NCBI GenBank assembly: GCA_035545855.1
Contig: DASZXK010000059.1
Span: 1 to 64,000, forward strand
Length of the DNA stretch: 64,000 nucleotides
From: DASZVB01 sp035545855
GTDB lineage: Bacteria > Myxococcota_A > Polyangia > Polyangiales > Polyangiaceae
Direction: 5' to 3'
Shown in pieces: positions 44,486 to 52,046 of this stretch; positions within the stretch are counted from its first letter, which is position 1; every line of letters starts with the position of its first letter. Under the pieces are notes generated by a model. It saw nothing but the letters and a program-made list of their open reading frames with translations, searched no databases and was not told the origin of the DNA. The position numbers and the translations under genes were made by a program.

Positions 44486-45061
44486 ATGCTCTCGAGACGC
44501 AGTGTGCTGACGGGGGGCCTCGCGACGGCGGCTCACCTGGCGCTGTCACGCCGCGCCGGCGCCACGGTCGCCCGCGCGCTCACCCTGAACCAGCTGGTGC
44601 ATCAGAGCCGCCACGGGTTCGTGGGAACGCCGGTCGACGCGTTCTGCCGGTGGGAGACCATCGGCGGACACTCGCGGATCGTGACGTACACGCTCGTCCG
44701 CGCGGACTACTCGTTCGACGGGCGCCCCCCCGCGACGTCCGACGTGATGGTCCGCACCCTCGGGGGCGCGGTTGACGACGTCGGGCAGGTCGTGCCCGGC
44801 GAGGCCGTCCTGGACCGGGGCGTCGCGACGGCCGTCTTCCTGGAGGAAGCCACCCGGGACCTGTTCGTCGTGACCGGCATGTCTCAAGGGAGCTACCCGG
44901 TCCGCCTGGAGCGAGACGGCGTGAAGCGCCTCCGGGCTCGCGCGTCGCAGCTCGAAATCGTGGGCGCGAGCCTCGAGTCCGCGGTCCGTCGCCTCGACGG
45001 CCGCTCGGTGACGGAGACGGAAGCGCTCGTCGCCAAGGAGCTCGCGAGTGGGCCACGCTGA
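44486..45061 (+). CDS. Exported protein of unknown function
   Basis: The 191-residue protein starts MLSRRSVLTGGLATAAHL with a Tat-like or short Sec signal (SRRSVLTGG then an Ala-rich stretch). The mature part is mostly beta-like, with a charged C-terminus ending ETEALVAKELASGPR. I do not recognise a domain. It overlaps the matrixin-like protease gene by 14 bases at its 3' end, and the close arrangement suggests a common function, perhaps as a partner or modulator of the protease. The gene is divergent from glnD. Confidence 0.62.
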   Translation: MLSRRSVLTGGLATAAHLALSRRAGATVARALTLNQLVHQSRHGFVGTPVDAFCRWETIGGHSRIVTYTLVRADYSFDGRPPATSDVMVRTLGGAVDDVGQVVPGEAVLDRGVATAVFLEEATRDLFVVTGMSQGSYPVRLERDGVKRLRARASQLEIVGASLESAVRRLDGRSVTETEALVAKELASGPR

Positions 45062-45932
45062 ACGCTTCGTCGCGATTGCCGTCGCCGCCGCCGCGGCTCT
45101 GTCCGCGTCTTCCGCCTCCGCCTTCTGTCGCACGACGACGTGCGACGCCAAGAACCCGACCGCGAACTGCGAGCGGGACGCGAACGCTTGCTCGACGACG
45201 GGAACGCCGCTCTTCTGGCCCTCCCCTTGCCTCGGGTTCTACGTCCAGAAGGACGGTTCCGCGAAGCGACACGTCTCGTACCAGACGTTCGATCGAATCG
45301 TGCAGACGGCGTTCAATCAGTGGACCGCGTCCCCCTGCAGCGGCGGTCACCCGAGGATCGAGCTCTGGGACCTCGGGCCTTCCGACACGACGGGCCCCGA
45401 GTACAGCGACACCGAGCCGAACACCAACGTGTGGATGTTCCGCGACGACGACTGGCCCTACGTGGGCGCCACCGCGACGCTCGCCCTCACGACCGTCTCG
45501 TTCGGGCTGAAATCCGGCAAGATTCTGGACGCGGACGTCGAGGTGAACTCGTACCTGAACGTCATCACGACGTCCGACGCCGCCCCGCAGGCGGACCTCC
45601 AGTCCATCGTGACGCACGAGGCCGGGCACTTCCTCGGCATGGCGCACTCCGCCCTGGCAGACGCGACGATGTTCGCTTCCTACTCACCCGGGGACCTCAG
45701 CTTCCGCACCCTGACGGACGACGACCATCAGGGGATCTGCGCCGCGTACCCCGCCGGGGCCATCTCCTGCACGGGCCCCACCGCGCAGGAACCCGCGTCG
45801 AGCACCACGACGACCCGCTCGGGCTGCTCCATGCCGCCGACCCGTCCGTCGGGAAGCTCGCCGTTCGCGCTCGGGCTCGGCCTCGCCGCGCTCGTCCACG
45901 GGCTTCGTCGACGCGGCCGCCGGACGGCCTGA
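45048..45932 (+). CDS. Matrixin-like zinc metalloprotease with MYXO-CTERM-type tail
   Basis: The 294-residue protein starts at a GTG and has a signal peptide (about 1-25). The zinc-binding motif HEAGHFLGMAH (190-200) is the metzincin type, and ATMFASY near 206-212 fits the Met-turn. Eight or more Cys lie in the N-terminal region. The C-terminus (about 259-294) reads GCS, a Pro/Ser-rich bridge, a hydrophobic helix and RRRGRR, the form of MYXO-CTERM surface-sorting tails. It is probably exported and held at or released from the cell surface to degrade proteins, perhaps in predation or development. It is the strongest lineage marker in the window. Confidence 0.87.
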   Translation: MGHAERFVAIAVAAAAALSASSASAFCRTTTCDAKNPTANCERDANACSTTGTPLFWPSPCLGFYVQKDGSAKRHVSYQTFDRIVQTAFNQWTASPCSGGHPRIELWDLGPSDTTGPEYSDTEPNTNVWMFRDDDWPYVGATATLALTTVSFGLKSGKILDADVEVNSYLNVITTSDAAPQADLQSIVTHEAGHFLGMAHSALADATMFASYSPGDLSFRTLTDDDHQGICAAYPAGAISCTGPTAQEPASSTTTTRSGCSMPPTRPSGSSPFALGLGLAALVHGLRRRGRRTA

Positions 45933-45946
45933 CGCGGGCCGCGCTC

Positions 45947-47035
45947 GTGTCTCCCCTGCTCGTCGTGGCGGGCGAAGCGTCGGGCGACGCGTTCGCAGCT
46001 CCAGTGGTCTCGCGCCTCGGCGTCGGAGCGTTCGGGCTCGGCGGACGTCGGCTCCGCGAGGCGGGAGCCGACGTGCTCTTCGACGCGACGGAGGTCGCGG
46101 CCATGGGAGCCCGGGGCGCCCTCGTGGCCCCGCGTCTCGGACGAGCTCTCGCGACCGTCGCGCGGCGGATCTCGCGAGAGCGTCCCCGGGCGGCGCTCCT
46201 CGTCGGCTTCTCGGAGGTGAACGCGCTCGTCGCTCGGCTCCTGGCAGCGAAGCGCATCCGGGTCCTCTGGTACGCGCCCCCGCAGGCCTGGGCGTGGCGG
46301 CGCGGGAGGGCGGCCCGCATCGCGAGGACTGCGAATCACCTCGCGACCGTGCTCCCGTTCGAGGCGCCGTTCTGGCGGAACGCCGGGGCGACGGCGGAGT
46401 ACGTCGGCCACCCCCTCCTCGAATGGCTCCCCGACGCTCCCCGGTCCGCCGACGGGGAACGCCTGGCCCTCCTGCCCGGGAGCCGCGCTCACGAGGTCCG
46501 CGCCCACCTCGAGCCGATGCTCCGCGCAGCGGCCGCGCTCGCTCGTCCGGGGGCACCACCGGCCACGCTGATCCTCGCGCCGGGGCTCGAGCGGAGGACG
46601 CGAGCCCTCGCCGAGAGCAGCGCCCGCCAGGTCGGGGTCGTCCCCTCGACGGCATCGGTCCGCGACGCTCTCCCCGGCCACGACGTCGCGCTCGTGTGCA
46701 GCGGGACGGCGACGCTCGAATCCGCGGCGCTCGCGGTGCCGCCGGTGATCGTGTACCGGACCGATCCGGTGACCTACGCACTCGCGAAGCGGCTCGTGTC
46801 CGTCCCCCACGTGGGGCTGCCGAACCTCGTCCTCGGCCGCCGTGCGTTCCCCGAGGTGCTGCAGGAGCAGGTCACGGCGGACCAGCTCGAACGCGCCGTG
46901 CGCGACGTCCGGCGCGCGGCCGACGGATACCGCGGGAGCTGTGTCGAGGTGCGGAACGCGCTTCGCCCCGAAGGCCGCGCCGGGCCGTCCGAGCGGGTCG
47001 CGGCGGTGCTCCGCCCCTGGCTCGCGGAGGGGTGA
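45947..47035 (+). CDS. lpxB: Lipid-A-disaccharide synthase
   Basis: The 362-residue protein matches LpxB, a GT-B enzyme that joins UDP-2,3-diacylglucosamine and lipid X. Key motifs are VVAGEASGDAFAAPVV at the start, FGLGGRRLREAGADVL, VEPRADLL-like YAPPQAWAWRRGRAARI, YVGHPLLEW, LLPGSRAHEVRAHL and CSGTATLESAALAVPPVIVY. The start is taken as the GTG at 45947; an upstream CTG is possible, and the frame is open far into the preceding gene. A GT39-type transferase gene follows immediately, which suggests a lipid A assembly and decoration pair. Confidence 0.9.
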   Translation: MSPLLVVAGEASGDAFAAPVVSRLGVGAFGLGGRRLREAGADVLFDATEVAAMGARGALVAPRLGRALATVARRISRERPRAALLVGFSEVNALVARLLAAKRIRVLWYAPPQAWAWRRGRAARIARTANHLATVLPFEAPFWRNAGATAEYVGHPLLEWLPDAPRSADGERLALLPGSRAHEVRAHLEPMLRAAAALARPGAPPATLILAPGLERRTRALAESSARQVGVVPSTASVRDALPGHDVALVCSGTATLESAALAVPPVIVYRTDPVTYALAKRLVSVPHVGLPNLVLGRRAFPEVLQEQVTADQLERAVRDVRRAADGYRGSCVEVRNALRPEGRAGPSERVAAVLRPWLAEG

Positions 47036-47040
47036 CCGGC

Positions 47041-48540
47041 ATGACCACCCGCGACGCCCCCGCGCGCGCCCCGCTCCGGCTCGCTCTCGGGCTCTCGCTC
47101 CTCCTGCTGTCGCTCCGGCTCTACCTGTCCGAGCGGGTCGGCTTCGGCGATTCCGAGGCGCTCTACGTCTCGTACGGCCTTCACCCCGCCCCGGCGTTCC
47201 TGGACCACCCCGGGCTCGTCGGCGAGCTCGCGCGGTGGATCGGGGACGGAAGCGTCCCCCGTCCGTCCACGCTCCACCAGGTGACCGCGCTCGCGGCCAC
47301 GGCCGTGCCCTGGGTCGGCTACGCCGCGGCGAGAGCTCTCGGCGCGGCCTCGGGACCTGCGCTCCGCACGTTCTTCGCGCTCGCGCTGTGGCCCGAGATG
47401 TCGCTCGGGCTCTTCGCGCTCACGCCGGATCTGCCGCTCGCCGTCCTCTGGCTCGGGGCGCTCGGGGCGGCCGGCGCGGCGCTCCGGAGTCCGCCCGAGA
47501 GCCGCGGCGCGCTCCTCTTTGCCCTCGCCGCCGGGCTCTCCGCGGGGCTCGCCGTCACCGCGAAGGCGAGCGGCGCCCTCCTCGTCCTCGCCCTGGCAGC
47601 GACGCTCGTCCTGCCCGCGAATCGAGCCCGCCTGAAGACGGCCGCACCGTGGCTCGCGGCCGCTCTCGTCGCCGTGCTCGTGCTCCCGCTCGCGCTCCAC
47701 GAGGTCCGGGAAGGCTTCCCGCTCCTCCGTCATCGGTTCGTGACGACCCAATCGCGGGCGGGACTCTCGCTGCGGAACCTCGCAGCCCTCCTCGGGGGGC
47801 AGCTCGCGTACGTCGGTCCGCCGCTCCTCGTCGGGGCGTATCGGGTGCTCCGCGTGCTGCTCCGCGACCGGGGCTCGGCCGTTCCGGCCCTCCTCGTCGC
47901 GGCGACCGTCGTTCCCGGCTTGCCGCTCGCGGGCCTCTGCCTATGGTCCCGCGTCGCGGAGCCGCACTGGCTCGCGCCGGCGTATCTCGGGCTCGCCCTC
48001 GGCGCTTCCCTGCACGATCCGGTCGGCCCCTGGGTCCGGCGCGCCGTGGCCGCGTTCGGAAGCGTCGCGATCGCCGCCGGCTTCCTCCTCGTCGCGACAC
48101 CCGTCCAGATCCGGATCCTCGGAAGCCGCTACGTGCCCAGGTACGACCTCGCGAACGATCTCTTCGCCTGGAAGACCGGGATCCCGCTCGTGCGCGAGGA
48201 GCTCGAGGCGGCGGCGGAGCAGAGCCGGCAGGCCGTCGTCGTCGGACCGCACTGGACGGTCTGCGCGCAGCTCCACGCCGGGCTCGGGGCTTCCGTCCAG
48301 GTCGGTTGCCGGACCCCGGGGGGAGACGATTTCTCGACCTGGCTCCCGGAGTCCGGATGGCGGAGAGCGCCCACGGTGCTGTTCGTCACGGACGATCGCT
48401 TCGACGTGGACGCGAAGGCGGCGTTCCCCGACCGCGACGTCGTCGGGGTGCGGACCGGCTACGTGTACCGGGGCGGGCGCCCCGTCCGGGCCATCCACGT
48501 GACGCGGCTCGACCGCGCCGCGGTCACTCGGCTGCCGTAG
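47041..48540 (+). CDS. GT39-type (ArnT/PMT-like) membrane glycosyltransferase
   Basis: The 499-residue protein has about ten membrane segments. Loop 1 contains FGDSEALYVSYGLHPAPAFLDHPGL, in which the Asp/Glu pair and HPxxFLDHP match the GT-C active-site loop of ArnT and PMT enzymes. A periplasmic C-terminal domain starts near residue 375. ArnT-like members transfer sugars from polyprenyl phosphate to lipid A, which fits the position directly after lpxB; the actual sugar is unknown. GGAGGGG lies eight bases before the ATG at 47041. The 3' end overlaps bioB by 17 bases, tail to tail. Confidence 0.85.
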   Translation: MTTRDAPARAPLRLALGLSLLLLSLRLYLSERVGFGDSEALYVSYGLHPAPAFLDHPGLVGELARWIGDGSVPRPSTLHQVTALAATAVPWVGYAAARALGAASGPALRTFFALALWPEMSLGLFALTPDLPLAVLWLGALGAAGAALRSPPESRGALLFALAAGLSAGLAVTAKASGALLVLALAATLVLPANRARLKTAAPWLAAALVAVLVLPLALHEVREGFPLLRHRFVTTQSRAGLSLRNLAALLGGQLAYVGPPLLVGAYRVLRVLLRDRGSAVPALLVAATVVPGLPLAGLCLWSRVAEPHWLAPAYLGLALGASLHDPVGPWVRRAVAAFGSVAIAAGFLLVATPVQIRILGSRYVPRYDLANDLFAWKTGIPLVREELEAAAEQSRQAVVVGPHWTVCAQLHAGLGASVQVGCRTPGGDDFSTWLPESGWRRAPTVLFVTDDRFDVDAKAAFPDRDVVGVRTGYVYRGGRPVRAIHVTRLDRAAVTRLP

Positions 48541-49492
48541 CGGACTCGGCCGTGAGCCCTGCCGCGCGGAGGAGCTCGGAGTCTCCGTCGGGGCCGGGGT
48601 TCGGCGTCGTGAGGAGGCGATCCCCGTAGAAGATGCTGTTCGCCCCGGCGTACAGGCAGAGGAGCTGCGCCTCGCGGGACAGGTCCGTCCGCCCGGCGCT
48701 CAGGCGCACCTTCGACTTCGGCATCAGGAGCCGCGCGAGCGCGATCATGCGCACGAACTCGATGGGATCGACGGGCGGGAGCGCCTCGAGCGGCGTCCCC
48801 GGCACGCGGACCAGCGCGTTCACGGGGACGCTCTCCGGGTGCGGATCCAGGGTCGCGAGCTCGACGAGGAGCGCGCACCGGTCGTCGATGCTCTCTCCCA
48901 TGCCGATGATGCCGCCGGAGCACACCGTGATGCCGGCGTTCCGGACGTTGCGGAGCGTCTTCAGGCGATCGTCGTAGGTGCGCGTCGAGACGATCGACCG
49001 GTAGTGCTGGCGGGACGTGTCCAGGTTGTGGTTGTACGCGTCCAGGCCGGCTTCCTTCAGCTTCCGCGCCTGTTCGTCCGTGAGCATCCCCAGCGTGACG
49101 CAGGCTTCGAGGCCCATCCCCTTCACGCCCCGGACCATCTCCACGACGCGATCGAAGGCCTGCCCGTCCTTCACCTCTCGCCACGCGGCCCCCATGCAGA
49201 AGCGCGTCGCGCCGGCGTCCTTCGCGCGCCGCGCGGCGGCCAGCACTTCGTCCACCTGGAGCATGGCCTCGGCCTTCACGCTGGATTCGTGCCTGGACGA
49301 CTGGGAGCAATACCCGCAGTCCTCCGGGCAGCCGCCCGTCTTCACGCTGAGCAGCGTGCAGAGCTGCACCTCGCTCTTCTTGTGGTGCTCGAGATGCACG
49401 GCGCGCGCGCGGTCGACGAGCTCGAACAGGGGCAAATCGTGCAGGGCCCGGGCTTCGGCGACGGTCCAGTCGTGGCGGATCGGGGCGTTCAT
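48524..49492 (-). CDS. bioB: Biotin synthase
   Basis: The 322-residue radical SAM enzyme has the CxxxCxxC cluster motif at Cys55, 59 and 62 (CPEDCGYC) and ligands of the auxiliary [2Fe-2S] cluster further along (CMGAAWR, CVTLGM, YNHNLDTS, CSGGIIGMGE, RLSAGRTDL). It inserts sulfur into dethiobiotin. No other bio genes are next to it. The frame is open upstream for 750 bases, but the ATG at 49492 precedes the conserved N-terminal helix and the rest is antisense to the PilT-like gene. Confidence 0.94.
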   Translation of the reverse strand: MNAPIRHDWTVAEARALHDLPLFELVDRARAVHLEHHKKSEVQLCTLLSVKTGGCPEDCGYCSQSSRHESSVKAEAMLQVDEVLAAARRAKDAGATRFCMGAAWREVKDGQAFDRVVEMVRGVKGMGLEACVTLGMLTDEQARKLKEAGLDAYNHNLDTSRQHYRSIVSTRTYDDRLKTLRNVRNAGITVCSGGIIGMGESIDDRCALLVELATLDPHPESVPVNALVRVPGTPLEALPPVDPIEFVRMIALARLLMPKSKVRLSAGRTDLSREAQLLCLYAGANSIFYGDRLLTTPNPGPDGDSELLRAAGLTAESATAAE

Positions 49493-49563
49493 CGGTGCCC
49501 GAGGCTTAGCAGGGACGCGCCCCGGGGGGCAGTCCCCGGCGGCGGCGAACGGACCGATCCGGC

Positions 49564-50640
49564 CTAATGACCCATCGCAGCGCGGCCGGTTTCCCGATCC
49601 ACGAGGCCGTCCCGGACGAGCGCCTTGATGTGCATCTCGAAGGTCTGCATCCCGTACGGATGCGCGCCGCCTTCCATGAGCTCCTTCAGCGGGGGATTCC
49701 CGACCGGGCGCTTCAACGTCTCCCGCACGGAGCCGGTCGCGACCAGGACCTCCGCCGCGAGCACCATCCCCTGCCCGTCCGCCCGGGGCAGAAGCCGCTG
49801 CGCGACGATGCCGGCGAGGGCGTCCGCGATGCGTTCCCGGAGGTCGTCGTTCTGCTCGGGGGCGAGCGAGATCATGCGGTTCACGGTGCGGAAGACGTCC
49901 GGCGTGTGGAGCGTGGAGAGGACGAGGTGCCCCGTCTCCGCGGCCTTCAGCGCGATGTCCATCGTCTCCGCGTCCCGGATCTCGCCGACCTGGATCACGT
50001 CCGGGTCCTGCCGGAGCGCGGCGCGGAGCGCGCTCGCGAAGCTCTTCGTGTCGAGCCCGATCTCGCGCTGGCTGATGCTGCAGCGATCGTCCGTGTGGAG
50101 GAACTCGACCGGGTCCTCGATCGTCACGACGTGACGGGAGAGGTTCTGGTTCATGTAGCCGATCATCGCAGCGAGCGTGCTGCTCTTCCCGTTGCCGGCG
50201 GCTCCGACGCAGAGGACGAGCCCGCGGTCCCGGATCGCGAGGTCCGCGCACGCCTTCGGCGCGCCGAGCTGTTCGAGCGTCGGGATGTCGAACGGGATGA
50301 ACCGCATGACGACGGCGAGCGTTCCGCGCTGTCGATAGACGTTCACGCGGAAGCGTCCGACGTCGGGAGCGTCGTAGGCCGTGTCGAACTCGCGGAGCGA
50401 CTGGAGCTCCCGGAGCAGCTCCGGCGACTGGATGACGTGGTGAGCGATCGCTTCGGTGTCTTCCGGGCGGATCGGGTCCAGCCGGAAATAGACGAGCTCT
50501 CCTCTCACCCGGGCGCCGGGGGGCTGCCCGACCTTCAGATGAACGTCCCGCGCACGGGCCGCGATCGCTTTCGCGAGGAGCTGGTGAAAGTAGTGCTCCG
50601 AGGAGTAGGGGCTCCCGGAGCCGGGCTTCTGCGAGCTCAT
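49564..50640 (-). CDS. PilT-like type IV pilus retraction/secretion ATPase
   Basis: The 358-residue protein is a GspE/PilT-family hexameric ATPase. Walker A is GAAGNGKSS (146-154). The Asp box region has VVTIEDPVEF, Walker B is DVIQVGEIRD, and the His box contains TGHLVLSTLHT. It is of PilT/PilU size with an N-terminal PAS-like domain. Walker A has Asn before the Gly-Lys where most PilT proteins have Thr or Ser. It is separate from other pilus genes here, so it may be a PilU-like accessory motor for gliding or twitching. The HIT protein gene lies 13 bases upstream on the same strand. Confidence 0.87.
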   Translation of the reverse strand: MSSQKPGSGSPYSSEHYFHQLLAKAIAARARDVHLKVGQPPGARVRGELVYFRLDPIRPEDTEAIAHHVIQSPELLRELQSLREFDTAYDAPDVGRFRVNVYRQRGTLAVVMRFIPFDIPTLEQLGAPKACADLAIRDRGLVLCVGAAGNGKSSTLAAMIGYMNQNLSRHVVTIEDPVEFLHTDDRCSISQREIGLDTKSFASALRAALRQDPDVIQVGEIRDAETMDIALKAAETGHLVLSTLHTPDVFRTVNRMISLAPEQNDDLRERIADALAGIVAQRLLPRADGQGMVLAAEVLVATGSVRETLKRPVGNPPLKELMEGGAHPYGMQTFEMHIKALVRDGLVDRETGRAAMGH

Positions 50641-50653
50641 CCGTTCCGATCCC

Positions 50654-51076
50654 TCACCCGGCGGCGAGCGCTGCCTGGAGCTCGCTCGCGAGCGCCTTGC
50701 CGTCCGGACCGGAGAGGGAGCCCGGCTTCCACCCGACGCCCAGCCCCTCCTTTTCGTTCGGCTTCGGGATGATGTGAAAATGGACGTGGAAGACGGCCTG
50801 GTGCGCGAGCGGGCCGTTGTTCTCGAGCACGTTGTACGCCTCGCACCCCGTCACCTTCTTCACGGCGCGACAGAGCCGCGGGAGCACCCGGCCGATGGCC
50901 GCCGCGCTCTCGTCCGAGAGCTGGTCGAGCGTCACGGCGGGCTCCTTCGGGATGACCAGCGTGTGTCCCCGGCTCAGGGGCCCGATGTCGAGGAACGCGA
51001 GGACCCGATCGTCCTCGTACACCTTGTGACAGGGGATCTCTCCCGCGAGGATCTTCGAGAAAATCGTACCTGCCAT
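50654..51076 (-). CDS. HIT-family nucleotide hydrolase (Hint-like)
   Basis: The 140-residue protein starts MAGTIFSKIL and carries the histidine triad HVHFH (97-101) within FHVHFHIIP, the conserved FLDI and GHTLVIPK motifs and the C-terminal helix. Hint/HIT proteins cleave AMP from aminoacyl-adenylate-like or phosphoramidate substrates in the cytoplasm. The exact substrate is unknown. The ATG at 51076 was chosen over an ATG 10 codons upstream, where the sequence does not fit the fold. Divergent from the MBL-fold gene, and the PilT-like gene follows downstream. Confidence 0.9.
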   Translation of the reverse strand: MAGTIFSKILAGEIPCHKVYEDDRVLAFLDIGPLSRGHTLVIPKEPAVTLDQLSDESAAAIGRVLPRLCRAVKKVTGCEAYNVLENNGPLAHQAVFHVHFHIIPKPNEKEGLGVGWKPGSLSGPDGKALASELQAALAAG

Positions 51077-51211
51077 GATGGCTGCGAGCGTAGCTGAAAC
51101 CGGCACGAAAATCCCCAGAATGGCCCTTCCGGGAGCGGCCCTCCCCTTCGATCCGAAAGACGCCGGATGACAATCGTGCCCCCGCCCCCATAAACTTCGC
51201 GCGGTCTACCC

Positions 51212-52036
51212 ATGGTTTTCGCGGTCGAATTCTGGGGAGTACGCGGCAGCATCGCGTGCCCCTCTCCACGGCACGTCGTCTACGGGGGCAACACGAGCTG
51301 CCTCGAGGTGGCCGCGGGGGACCACCGCATCATCCTGGACGCCGGGACGGGCATCCGCGACCTCGGGGATTCGCTCCTGAAGCGGGACGTGCGCCACGCG
51401 CATTTGCTCCTCACTCACGTGCACTGGGACCACATCAACGGGTTCCCCTTCTTCGCGCCGGGCTATCAGTCGAACCGCACTTTCGAGATCCGGGCCGCGC
51501 ACCTCGCCCCGCTCGGGGGCGTCCGGGAAGTCCTCGCCGGCCAGATGGGACAGCCCACGTTCCCCGTCCCGCTCGAGACGATGCGCTCGAAGCTCGTGTT
51601 CGAGGATTTCATCGCCGGGGACACGTTCCACCTCGAGCCCGGCGTGCGCGTGCGCACGTCGCCCCTGAACCACCCGAACGGCGCGACGGGCTACCGGCTC
51701 GAGTGTTCGGGCAAGTCGCTCTGCTACGTGACGGACACGGAGCACGTTCCCGGATCTCCGGATCAGAGGGTCCTCGGCCTCATCGAGGGCGCGGACCTCG
51801 TGATCTACGACTGCACGTACACGGACGAGGAGTTCAAGACGAAGGTCGGGTGGGGTCATTCCACGTGGCAGGAGGCCGTCCGCCTCTGTCGCGCCGCGAA
51901 CGTGAAGCAGCTCGCCATCTTCCACCACGACCCCGCCCACGAAGATCCCTTCATGGCGGACGTCGAGCGGGAAGCTCGAGAGATGTGGTCCGGCGCGATC
52001 GTCGCCCGCGAGGGCATGCGCATCGAGCTCGCGTGA
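51212..52036 (+). CDS. MBL-fold metallohydrolase, possible phosphodiesterase
   Basis: The 274-residue protein has the metallo-beta-lactamase fold with the two-metal motif HVHWDH (69-74), an N-terminal EFWGVRGSIACP and conserved downstream ligands in SPLNHPNGATGY, YVTDTEH, YDCTYTDEEF and FHHDP. The WGVRGS start and HWDHINGFPFF loop are shared with MBL proteins annotated as phosphoribosyl cyclic phosphodiesterases or tRNase Z-like enzymes; a cyclic phosphodiester is a likely substrate type. Ten bases separate it from the HD-GYP gene, so the pair is probably cotranscribed. Confidence 0.82.
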   Translation: MVFAVEFWGVRGSIACPSPRHVVYGGNTSCLEVAAGDHRIILDAGTGIRDLGDSLLKRDVRHAHLLLTHVHWDHINGFPFFAPGYQSNRTFEIRAAHLAPLGGVREVLAGQMGQPTFPVPLETMRSKLVFEDFIAGDTFHLEPGVRVRTSPLNHPNGATGYRLECSGKSLCYVTDTEHVPGSPDQRVLGLIEGADLVIYDCTYTDEEFKTKVGWGHSTWQEAVRLCRAANVKQLAIFHHDPAHEDPFMADVEREAREMWSGAIVAREGMRIELA

Positions 52037-52046
52037 GAGTGCGTCC

